Source: a bacterium
GTDB lineage: Bacteria; Verrucomicrobiota; Verrucomicrobiae; Limisphaerales; J093
Reading direction: 5' to 3'
Length of the DNA stretch: 11,554 nt
NCBI GenBank assembly: GCA_021839785.1
Contig: JAKCAB010000148.1
Coordinates: 1-11,554, forward strand
The stretch's first letter is position 1, and each line of letters opens with the position of its first letter. The notes under the pieces are model-generated. The model saw nothing but the letters and a program-made list of their open reading frames with translations. It was not told the origin of the DNA and did not search any database. A program made the translations under genes and the position numbers. Below are positions 5,499 through 11,554 of this stretch, piece after piece.

Positions 5499-6824
5499 TT
5501 ACTCAAAGCTTTCCACCCGGATCATGACCGGGGCCGCCTTCACGACCGGCAGTTTGGCGATCTTCGCCAGTGCCTTCGCCATCGCCGCGTTCGGCGCGTC
5601 GTGGATCATCAGGATCAACGGCACACTCTCGCCTTCGTGACCAGCGGGTTGGATCACCGAAGAGATGCCAATCCTGGCCGCGCCCAGAATTGCCGTGATT
5701 TTAGCCATGACGCCGGGTCGATCCAGCACGCTGAGCCGCACGTAGTATCGCGAAGAAACCTCGCCGATGGGCGCCACCGCGCCGGCGTGTTCATGCGGCA
5801 CGAACGGCGGCACGCGTCCGTGACTGCCGTGCGCCAGGTCGAGCGCCGCGTCGGCCAGGTCGCTCAGGACGGCGCTGGCGGTGGCGTCCTTGCCCGCGCC
5901 GCGTCCGTAGAAAAGCGTGTCGCCCACCACGTCGCCGCGGACGAAAACAGCGTTGAACACCCCATTCACGCTGGCCAGCACGTGCGCGTCGGGAATGAGT
6001 GCGGGATAGACGGAAACCTGGATGCGCGCGCCGTTGCGAGCACGGGTTTTCGCTCTGTCGAGCTTCTTGACGATGCCGAGCAGCTTGATCGTGTAGCCGA
6101 GTTGCTGGGCGAAGTGCATGTCCAGCTTCGCGATGTGCCGGATGCCTTCGACGTAGATGTCTTGCGGCTTGACCCAAAACCCGTGCGCGAGCGAGGCGAG
6201 GATGCCGGTCTTGTGTTCGGCGTCAAAACCGTCGAGGTCGAGGTCCGGCGGCGTCTCGGCGTAGCCGTGCTTTTGCGCGTCGGCCAGCACGTCGGCGAAC
6301 TCGGCGCCTTCCTGCTTCATGCGCGTGAGGATGTAATTGCAGGTGCCGTTGACGATGCCGTAGAGGTGCGTGAAGCGGTTCCCGACAAACGCCTCGCGCA
6401 TCGCCTTGATGATCGGAATGCCGCCGGCCACGCTCGCTTCGTAGTACAAGTTCGCGCGGTGCTCGCGCGCGGCGGCGAATAACTCCTCGCCGTGCGCGGA
6501 AAGCAAAGCCTTGTTGGCGGTGACCACCGGTTTGCCCCGGCGGAGGGCCGCCAGGATCATTGTCTTGGCGATGCCGGTGCCGCCGACCAGTTCCACGACC
6601 ATCTGAACGCCGGGATCGTTGACCACGCTTTGCCAATCGGTGGTCAGGAGCGCCCGCGGAATCTCGTACGGCCGCCGTTCGTCCAGCGCCTTGACGGCCA
6701 CCTTGGTAAGGCGGAGCCCCACGCCCAAGCGCGAGGCCATGAGCTGGCCGTTGCGCTGCCAATGGTGGAAGACGCCGCTGCCGACGGTGCCCCCGCCAAT
6801 CATCCCCACGTTGATCTGCTGCAT
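5499..6824 (-). CDS. hom: Homoserine dehydrogenase with C-terminal ACT domain
   Basis: It reduces aspartate semialdehyde to homoserine with NAD(P)H, the branch point to threonine and methionine, in the cytoplasm. The 441-residue product has three parts. The N-terminal Rossmann domain has NVGMIGGGTVGSGV (5-18) and VTANKALL (101-108). The catalytic domain has NGTCNYI (159-165), YAETPPDLDLDGFDAEHK with the expected catalytic Lys (K205), and GRGAGKDATASAV (308-320). The ACT domain begins at about 360 (YYVRLSVLDRPGVMAKITAI) and is the usual site of threonine feedback. This is the monofunctional Bacillus-like form, not fused to aspartokinase. ATG at 6824 gives the family N-terminus. The frame is open up to 6962, but those 46 extra residues do not resemble the family. 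thrC lies downstream, beyond the GxxExxY insert. Confidence 0.96.
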   Translation of the reverse strand: MQQINVGMIGGGTVGSGVFHHWQRNGQLMASRLGVGLRLTKVAVKALDERRPYEIPRALLTTDWQSVVNDPGVQMVVELVGGTGIAKTMILAALRRGKPVVTANKALLSAHGEELFAAAREHRANLYYEASVAGGIPIIKAMREAFVGNRFTHLYGIVNGTCNYILTRMKQEGAEFADVLADAQKHGYAETPPDLDLDGFDAEHKTGILASLAHGFWVKPQDIYVEGIRHIAKLDMHFAQQLGYTIKLLGIVKKLDRAKTRARNGARIQVSVYPALIPDAHVLASVNGVFNAVFVRGDVVGDTLFYGRGAGKDATASAVLSDLADAALDLAHGSHGRVPPFVPHEHAGAVAPIGEVSSRYYVRLSVLDRPGVMAKITAILGAARIGISSVIQPAGHEGESVPLILMIHDAPNAAMAKALAKIAKLPVVKAAPVMIRVESFE

Positions 6825-7011
6825 AGAACCGTTGAGCGTGCCGCAAGCGACTGGGGCCGACAATCCAATTTGCGGCGCCGAAGGCTGCGTTTGAAACAGC
6901 CCTGCGCTGCCGCGCGCGGCCTGGTTCATCGCCCGGCAAGCGGTGCCGGTGTTGGGTTGCATGGCCCGTTTTATCGGGCATCGGACCGAGCGCCAGACAC
7001 CGTTGGAAACA

Positions 7012-7033
7012 AACTACTAAATTCTTAGTTGAC
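7012..7033. promoter_or_regulatory. Candidate BlaI operator 1 (overlaps the -35 box)
   Basis: An imperfect palindrome: left half AACTACTAA (7012-7020), spacer ATTC, right half TTAGTTGAC (7025-7033). The inner part ACTAA-ATTC-TTAGT is a perfect inverted repeat. The right half is the exact reverse complement of GTCAACTAA in site 2. It overlaps TTGACA, so a bound repressor would block RNA polymerase. Confidence 0.55.
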
Positions 7034-7057
7034 AGGTGTGGGAGGGCGGTGTTTATT
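7029..7057 (+). promoter_or_regulatory. Promoter of blaI and the M56 protease gene
   Basis: A perfect TTGACA (7029-7034), 17-base spacer, then TTTATT (7052-7057, four of six matches to TATAAT). The predicted start is near 7064, about 45 bases before the blaI ATG. Two candidate operators overlap its -35 and its start region. Confidence 0.6.
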
Positions 7058-7061
7058 CCGC

Positions 7062-7083
7062 GTCAACTAATTCTTTAATAACT
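7062..7083. promoter_or_regulatory. Candidate BlaI operator 2 (at the transcription start)
   Basis: The left half GTCAACTAA (7062-7070) is an exact inverse match to the right half of site 1. The right half TTAATAACT (7075-7083) is degenerate. Its position over the predicted start suits autorepression. The assignment is inferred from symmetry and from the BlaI gene that follows. Confidence 0.45.
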
Positions 7084-7107
7084 GAGAACCCGGAACGGAG
7101 TCCGCCC

Positions 7108-7503
7108 ATGCCGCGAAAAAAGTCAGTCACGCTCACCGACGGGGAACACCGGATCATGGAAATCCTCTGGGCCAAAGGTTCCGCCACCGTGGCCGAGGTG
7201 GCCGAGGCCCTGGCCGGCGAAGGCGGCTCGGCCTACACGACCGTCCTGACGATGATGCGGATCATGCGGGACAAAGGCTACCTGTCCTACCGCAAGGAAG
7301 GTCGGGCCCACGTCTTCACGCCGAAAGTGAACCGCCAGGCCGCGGCCCGAAACGCGGTGCGCCAGTTGTTGACCAAATTTTTTGCCGGCTCGCCCGGCGA
7401 GCTGGTGCTGGCCTTTTTGCGGGACGAAGATTTGAGCCCGGAGGAGCTCGACGCCTTGAAACGCGAGGTGCTGGAACACGGCAAACCCCGTTCGACGCAA
7501 TGA
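7108..7503 (+). CDS. blaI: BlaI/MecI/CopY-family transcriptional repressor
   Basis: A 131-residue winged-helix repressor. Residues about 10-72 form the DNA-binding domain: DGEHRIMEILWAKGSATVAE, recognition helix around AYTTVLTMMRIMRDKGYL (42-59), and the wing YRKEGRAHVFTP (61-72). The C-terminal helices (about 76-125) form the family's dimerisation region. In the known Bla/Mec systems the partner M56 protease triggers cleavage of the repressor. Here the partner gene overlaps by ATGA (7500-7503), which implies translational coupling. ATG at 7108 has a GGAG seven bases upstream (7097-7100), the only clear Shine-Dalgarno sequence in the window. The frame also opens at 7036, but that lies upstream of the predicted transcription start. 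It probably represses its own operon through the palindromes at 7012-7083. The symbol denotes the family, not proven beta-lactam response. Confidence 0.93.
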   Translation: MPRKKSVTLTDGEHRIMEILWAKGSATVAEVAEALAGEGGSAYTTVLTMMRIMRDKGYLSYRKEGRAHVFTPKVNRQAAARNAVRQLLTKFFAGSPGELVLAFLRDEDLSPEELDALKREVLEHGKPRSTQ

Positions 7504-9830
7504 ACATCACGTTAACCAACCTCTGTGCCCAACTGCTCAGCGCCCTGGGCAACGGCCTCTGGCAAGGTCTGGTGCTGACCGCGCTGGTGTGCGGCGGCTT
7601 GAAAGTCCTCCGGGGCCTGAACGCTGCCAGCCGCTATGCGGTGGAACTGGCCACGCTGGTCATCGTCGCGGCGTTACCGGTGGTGCATTTCCTGATCGCG
7701 GAATTGGTTGGAAACTCGACTCCGCCCGGTGCACGCGCCGAGTCTGCCAGGAGCGGTTTGGGCCACACGCTCGACCTTCCCGCGACTGCGCGGGTGGCTT
7801 CGGAAAAACCCTCGGGTACGACTCCCAGCTTGGGCGCCCCGCAACCGTCATTTCGCATTGAGAGGAGCGTGGGCTGGGTCGTCGCGGAGCCAAATACGGA
7901 AGCCGGTTCCAGCGATGATCGACCTCTTCCCGCGAACGCGCCGAAGCCGCGAACCGTCGGCGCCCCGCCACAACCGACTGAGCCCGCCGTTGATGACATC
8001 CTGCAACCGGAGGTGGCGTTCGTTCCTGACCGTGACGGAGCCGATTTGAGGCCCGGTCAGAGCCGCGCGCTCAGTCCACCATCCTTGGCTGGGTCGGCCG
8101 CGCCTTCCGAGCCGCGACCCGTTGCCTTGCCGCCCGCACCGTCGGCGGGCCTTCAAGCCTGGAGACTGTCTCTTTCGCCGGGACTGAGTCTTGCCTTGGT
8201 GAGTGGCTGGGGCGCGGTCGCCGGGGCACGGCTGGTCTTCCTGGTCTGGCAGTACCTCGCGCTGGTGCGGCTAAAGCGCCGCAGTGCGCTCGCGCCGCCG
8301 CCGCAGGCAGCGCTGTTTGACTCTCTGTGCCGTCAAATGCGCGCGCGACGTCCGCTCACACTCCGCGCCAATGACGAATTGAATTCGCCGCTCGCGGCGG
8401 GTTTCCGATCGCCAGCCGTCCTGCTCCCGACCCGCCTGATGGACGAGCCGGCGAGCACGCTGGAAAAAGTCCTCCGGCACGAACTGGCGCATCTCGCCCG
8501 CGGAGACGACTGGACCAACCTGATTCAACAATTCATCAAGGCGACGTTCTTCTTCCACCCGTCGGTCGTGTGGCTGTCGCGGCGGCTCACCGTCGATCGC
8601 GAAATCGCGTGCGACGACCACGTCCTGGCGGCGACCTGCTCGCCGCGGGATTACGCCTTGTTTCTCACCGAATTTGCCAGCCGCGCACGGGAGCGTCATT
8701 GGGCCCCCGCGCCGGCGGCATGGAGCAACCACAGTCAACTCAAGGAAAGGATCCGTATGTTACTCGACTCGAAACGCAACACGTCTCCCCAGCTCGTGCG
8801 GGCCAAGGTGGGCACGCTGAGCACCGCGGCGGCTTTGCTGGCCGCCCTCGGTTTGTACGCCGGCCCAAGGCTGGCCTTCGCCCAGGCAGAGGCGCCGCCC
8901 GCGCCGGGACAACCCGCCAGCAACAGCCCAGGCGCATTCCCGGCGCGTGAAGTCTCCGCCGACCAAACGAACAGCGCTCAGCCGGTGCCGCCACCTCCCC
9001 AGTCCGAGCCATCGGCCAACCCTCTCGCGCCGGCCGTCAATGCCGTGCAACCGCCGACCGCCCGCATTGAGGCCGCAAGCGGAGCGGCGCTAGCATCGAC
9101 GACACTCAGCGTGAATGCGGCGCCGGTGGTCGCGGCTCGGCCGGTCAGCATCAGCTTGGCGCCGGCGACCGTGGCTGAAGACGCGCCACCAGCGGGCGAA
9201 CCCGCGCTGCCCAAGCCGGCAGATGCGGCTCTGCCCGCGGCAACACCCATGGCCATCAGTGCGCCCGCGACCCCGGATGCCCCGAGTTTCCAGTCGCCTC
9301 CGAGAGACCGCAGCGAGGCGCTCGAACAGCGGCTCGACCGCGTCGAACGGATGCTGGAGTTGCTGCTTGCGCGACAGGAAAAGGCTTCGGCGGCCGACGA
9401 GCAGGAACCCATCCGTCCTTCCCCAGGCTACTTCTCCAAATCCGAGGGGGTGAGCGAACCGAAGGTCCAGGCCGGGACCTGGTACGATACCAGGTATAGG
9501 CGAGCTCAAGCCGACAACGAGCGCCAGGTGCAACCGACACGTGAGCGGGCTGACCGCGACGCGCGGAAGGCAGCCGACGTTGTTGAAAAGGCCAGGCAGG
9601 AGGCCGAGCTCAGGGTGACAGTGGACGCCGCCCAGGCGCAGCGGCGCGCTTTGGAGGAACAACGCCGGGCACTGCAAGAACGCATCGCCGATATCGAGAC
9701 CCAGCTCAACCGCCTGGAGCAGCAACTGGATCGCGTAAACCAGCAGTTCGAGCATCTCCAGGAAATGAAGCCGCGACCGGAGGCACAGAATCAGCCGGCG
9801 GCTCCCACGCAATCATTCAAGGAATTCTAG
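7500..9830 (+). CDS. M56 family (BlaR1/MecR1-like) membrane metalloprotease with coiled-coil C-terminus
   Basis: A 776-residue membrane protease partner of the BlaI repressor. Likely membrane segments are about 15-35, 47-70, 227-252, 345-360 and 437-457. A Pro/Ala-rich insert (71-222) separates the second and third. The M56 zinc site is complete: H327-E328-LA-H331 (VLRHELAHLARGDDW) and E368 in DREIACDDH. The part beyond residue 460, expected to be periplasmic, has no penicillin-binding sensor motif (no SxxK region is evident). It is a Pro/Ala-rich linker (460-600), a short coiled coil (about 602-630, EALEQRLDRVERMLELLL) and a long charged Gln/Glu/Arg coiled coil (about 679-757). It probably senses something other than beta-lactam, perhaps through protein contacts. 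It starts inside the blaI stop. Several linkers are GC-rich and low-complexity. Confidence 0.92.
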   Translation: MNITLTNLCAQLLSALGNGLWQGLVLTALVCGGLKVLRGLNAASRYAVELATLVIVAALPVVHFLIAELVGNSTPPGARAESARSGLGHTLDLPATARVASEKPSGTTPSLGAPQPSFRIERSVGWVVAEPNTEAGSSDDRPLPANAPKPRTVGAPPQPTEPAVDDILQPEVAFVPDRDGADLRPGQSRALSPPSLAGSAAPSEPRPVALPPAPSAGLQAWRLSLSPGLSLALVSGWGAVAGARLVFLVWQYLALVRLKRRSALAPPPQAALFDSLCRQMRARRPLTLRANDELNSPLAAGFRSPAVLLPTRLMDEPASTLEKVLRHELAHLARGDDWTNLIQQFIKATFFFHPSVVWLSRRLTVDREIACDDHVLAATCSPRDYALFLTEFASRARERHWAPAPAAWSNHSQLKERIRMLLDSKRNTSPQLVRAKVGTLSTAAALLAALGLYAGPRLAFAQAEAPPAPGQPASNSPGAFPAREVSADQTNSAQPVPPPPQSEPSANPLAPAVNAVQPPTARIEAASGAALASTTLSVNAAPVVAARPVSISLAPATVAEDAPPAGEPALPKPADAALPAATPMAISAPATPDAPSFQSPPRDRSEALEQRLDRVERMLELLLARQEKASAADEQEPIRPSPGYFSKSEGVSEPKVQAGTWYDTRYRRAQADNERQVQPTRERADRDARKAADVVEKARQEAELRVTVDAAQAQRRALEEQRRALQERIADIETQLNRLEQQLDRVNQQFEHLQEMKPRPEAQNQPAAPTQSFKEF
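9777..9802 (+). repeat. Direct repeat copy 1 (3' end of the M56 gene)
   Basis: A 26-base segment beginning CCGGAGGCACAGAATCA, which encodes PEAQNQPAA near the protein's C-terminus. It recurs at 9850-9875 with 24 of 26 identities, 73 bases downstream. Confidence 0.85.
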
Positions 9831-9843
9831 ATATTCGTCGCGG

Positions 9844-9918
9844 ATGCAGCCGGAGGCACAGAATCAATCGGCGGCCACCACCCCTGGCGTTACGTACCCG
9901 CAACCGGAATCGCGATGA
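9844..9918 (+). pseudogene. Duplicated remnant of the M56 gene's 3' end
   Basis: The segment at 9850-9875 repeats 9777-9802. Read from an ATG at 9844 it gives MQPEAQNQSAATTPGVTYPQ and then PESR before a TGA at 9916, so the peptide PEAQNQ is repeated in a frame shifted by one relative to the M56 gene. It looks like a vestige of a tandem duplication, or of an older longer C-terminus lost by frameshift, and not like a functional small gene. Confidence 0.4.
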
Positions 9919-9939
9919 GATCAGGTGTCGGCCTTTGTC

Positions 9940-9960
9940 CCGCGCGTCGCGGCTTTCCTT
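9940..9960 (+). terminator. Possible weak terminator of the blaI-M56 operon
   Basis: A small hairpin CCGCG-CGT-CGCGG (9940-9952) is followed by CTTTCCTT. The T-tract is interrupted and the stem short. A competing 9-bp inverted pair (9938-9946 with 9974-9982) spans the same place. Confidence 0.3.
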
Positions 9961-10004
9961 GGGAATCGCCCGGCGCGCGGGAGGGCGCATTTGACCTGCA
10001 GTGG

Positions 10005-10027
10005 AAAAGGCCTCTGCTGGCGGAGGC
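10005..10027 (-). terminator. Possible terminator of tyrS
   Basis: On the minus strand GCCTC (10027-10023) pairs with GAGGC (10014-10010) around an eight-base loop, then C and four T (10008-10005). It lies about 20 bases after the tyrS stop. The stem is short, so this is tentative. Confidence 0.35.
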
Positions 10028-10047
10028 TCTCGGTCCTGCAATGCCGG

Positions 10048-11328
10048 TTACCGCGCGGTGACGACCACGTAGTTCTTCTTACCTTTGCGCAAAAGCAGGT
10101 GTTTGCCGAAGAGCAGATCGCCCGCCATGACGGTGCGCGTGGTGCTGGCCTCGCGGACGTTGTTGAGATAGATGCCGCCGCCCTCGACATCTTTGCGCGC
10201 CTGCCCTTTGCTCGGGCAAAGCCCGGCGTGGACGAGCAACTCGGTGAGCGGCAGGCCGGCGTCTCCCAAGCGCGCGCACTCGACGCTTTTGCTCGGCACT
10301 TCACCGACGATTTCCTGGAAGGTCGTTTCGCTCACGCCGGCCAGCTCGCCACCGAAGAGAATCTCGCTGGCACGCATGGCTTCTTGCGTCGCCGCCGCGC
10401 CGTGGATCATTTCCGTGACCGCCCGCGCCAGCGCGCGATGGGCGCCGCGGGCGCCGGGATTGGCCTCGTGGGCCTGGGTCAACGCCACGATTTCTTCGTG
10501 GTTGATGAAGGTGAAGAACTGGAGGTAGCGGATCACGTCGCGGTCGTCGGCGTTGATCCAAAACTGGTAGAAGCGATAGACGCTGGTCTTTCGGGGATCG
10601 AGCCAGATGGCGCCCGCCTCGGTCTTGCCGAACTTGGTGCCATCGGCCTTGGTGATGAGCGGCAGCGTCAGGCCAAAGGCGGCGCGGCCGAGCTTCCTCC
10701 GGATCAGGTCCATGCCGGCGGTGATATTACCCCATTGGTCGCTGCCGCCGATCTGCAGCTCGCAGTCCTGTTCCTGGCAGAGGTGATAGAAATCGAAAGC
10801 CTGGAGCAGCATGTAACTGAATTCGGTGTAGCTGATGCCCACCTCGCGGTCTTCCATCCGGGCGCGGACGCTTTCCTTGGCCACCATCTGGTTTACGGAA
10901 AAATGCTTTCCGATGTCGCGCAGGAAGTCGAGGTAGCTGACCTGCGCGGTCCAGTCGGCGTTGTCCACCAGCCGGGCGGGGTTGGCGGCGGTCTCGAAAT
11001 CGAGGAGCCGGGCCAGTTGCGGGCGCACGGCGGCGACGTTCGCGGTGATCTGCTCCTTCGTGAGCAACGAGCGCTCCTGCGACTTGCCGCTGGGATCGCC
11101 GATCGAGCCGGTGGCGCCGCCGGCCACCGCGATCGGGTGGTGCCCGAAAAGCTGGAAGCGTCGCAGTGCCAACAAAGGCACCATGTGGCCGACGTGCAAC
11201 GAGTCCGCCGTCGGATCGAATCCGCAGTAGAGCGCGATCGGCCGCGCTGCCAGTCGCGCCGTCAAGGCCGCTTCGTCGGTGCAATCCGCAAACAGACCCC
11301 GCCACTTCAACTCTTCGAGAATGCTCAC
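10048..11328 (-). CDS. tyrS: Tyrosyl-tRNA synthetase
   Basis: A class I aminoacyl-tRNA synthetase charging tRNA-Tyr, cytoplasmic. The 426 residues match the bacterial TyrRS type with KFGKT (E. coli-like, about 424 residues). Visible are YCGFDPTADSLHVGH with the HIGH-equivalent H45-VG-H48, GGATGSIGDPSGKSQER (70-86), QIGGSDQWGN (192-201), and the KMSKS-equivalent KFGKT (232-236). A C-terminal S4 RNA-binding domain (about 360-420, LLVHAGLCPSKGQARKDVEG) completes it. The start is a GTG at 11328, chosen because it gives the standard N-terminus MSILEELKWRG. No Shine-Dalgarno sequence is evident. It stands alone: the upstream minus-strand gene ends about 100 bases earlier and is followed by a terminator-like hairpin. 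Confidence 0.97.
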   Translation of the reverse strand: MSILEELKWRGLFADCTDEAALTARLAARPIALYCGFDPTADSLHVGHMVPLLALRRFQLFGHHPIAVAGGATGSIGDPSGKSQERSLLTKEQITANVAAVRPQLARLLDFETAANPARLVDNADWTAQVSYLDFLRDIGKHFSVNQMVAKESVRARMEDREVGISYTEFSYMLLQAFDFYHLCQEQDCELQIGGSDQWGNITAGMDLIRRKLGRAAFGLTLPLITKADGTKFGKTEAGAIWLDPRKTSVYRFYQFWINADDRDVIRYLQFFTFINHEEIVALTQAHEANPGARGAHRALARAVTEMIHGAAATQEAMRASEILFGGELAGVSETTFQEIVGEVPSKSVECARLGDAGLPLTELLVHAGLCPSKGQARKDVEGGGIYLNNVREASTTRTVMAGDLLFGKHLLLRKGKKNYVVVTAR

Positions 11329-11369
11329 GGCCGGGTGTTATCGCGGCGGGCGCGCGGCGCAACAAGGCG

Positions 11370-11392
11370 AAAAACGCGGGCCGTGGACGGCC
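11370..11392 (-). terminator. Terminator of the partial gene upstream of tyrS
   Basis: On the minus strand GGCCG-TCCA-CGGCC (11392-11379) is followed by CGCG and five T (11374-11370). The layout is the same as in the terminator at 2592-2624: stem, CGCG, T5. It lies about 40 bases past the stop of the right-edge gene. Confidence 0.5.
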
Positions 11393-11429
11393 TCAGTCCC
11401 GATCTCGCCTCGTCCGGCAGCTTGGCGCG

Positions 11430-11554
11430 TCAGCCCTTGGACGCGGATTTGGAAGCGATCGCCTCGGAGAGGACGCTCAAGGCTTCCGCGCGCGCGAGGG
11501 ATCCCACCAGCCGGCGGTCACCGAGACTGATGACGACCGGGATGTTGCGGAGTT
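11430..11554 (-). CDS. Partial protein C-terminus, possibly a CBS domain
   Basis: Only the last 41 residues are in the window, ending at TGA (11432-11430). They read LRNIPVVISLGDRRLVGSLA followed by RAEALSVLSEAIASKSASKG. The pattern of a hydrophobic strand, a GDRRLVG turn, and then an SLARAEAL helix resembles the second half of a CBS domain (typically IPVVD..GRLVGIVTR.D.L). CBS domains bind adenosyl ligands and sit at the C-terminus of chloride channels, transporters and IMP dehydrogenase-like proteins, so the parent protein cannot be named. A short disordered Ser/Lys tail ends it. It may not share a transcript with tyrS, because a hairpin-T5 lies between them. Confidence 0.6.
   Translation of the reverse strand, partial: LRNIPVVISLGDRRLVGSLARAEALSVLSEAIASKSASKG

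Noticed and set aside
5414..5506. TTG start at 5506 for the GxxExxY gene
   Set aside because: It overlaps the hom stop and translates the repeats into a Pro/Ser/Arg-rich leader; the family N-terminus begins at the ATG at 5413.
5352..6482. Long plus-strand open frame (376 codons) opposite hom
   Set aside because: Antisense shadow of homoserine dehydrogenase, with no recognisable motif.
6825..6962. Upstream start for hom at 6962
   Set aside because: The added 46 residues do not resemble the family, and the Rossmann strand begins right after the ATG at 6824.
7108..9830. Beta-lactam resistance locus
   Set aside because: No beta-lactamase or PBP2a-like gene is adjacent, and the protease lacks a penicillin-binding sensor; only the regulatory pair is homologous.

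Overview
The window looks like a piece of a GC-rich verrucomicrobial chromosome, probably of the Limisphaerales/Pedosphaera type. That placement is an inference. It rests on a stand-alone pseudopilin with the H-X9-DG signature, a BlaI/M56 regulatory pair with a Pro/Ala-rich protease, start codons mostly without Shine-Dalgarno sequences, and palindrome-rich intergenic DNA. No rRNA, tRNA or CRISPR array is visible.

Left part (1-3164). On the minus strand aroB (3-dehydroquinate synthase) is followed after 27 bases by an unrecognised gene that runs off the window. Divergent from aroB is a DUF1559-like pseudopilin gene ending in a good intrinsic terminator, then a small cupin gene. Positions 3165-3594 hold no gene but two palindromic elements: a fold-back of about 100 bp and a 179-bp MITE-like element with imperfect terminal inverted repeats and a TCA flank on each side.

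Middle (3595-6824). On the minus strand hom (homoserine dehydrogenase with ACT domain) and thrC (threonine synthase) form the homoserine-to-threonine route. They are separated by a 539-bp insert carrying a GxxExxY-family gene (PD-(D/E)XK nuclease fold). A 29-bp repeat lies just upstream of its start codon and again over its 3' end (28/29 identical), and a degenerate inverted third copy right after the hom stop can form a long hairpin with the upstream copy. I consider this arrangement the most interesting signal in the window: a possible repeat-bounded mobile or captured cassette inside a biosynthetic operon.

Right part (6825-11554). A blaI-type repressor gene and an M56 (BlaR1/MecR1-like) protease gene overlap by ATGA. 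They sit behind a consensus -35 promoter bracketed by two sites sharing the half-site GTCAACTAA. The protease has the HExxH and distal Glu zinc ligands but a C-terminal coiled coil where BlaR1 has a penicillin-binding sensor, so the signal is probably not a beta-lactam. A duplicated scrap of its 3' end lies downstream. tyrS (tyrosyl-tRNA synthetase) follows on the minus strand, and the window ends in the C-terminus of a minus-strand protein that resembles half a CBS domain.
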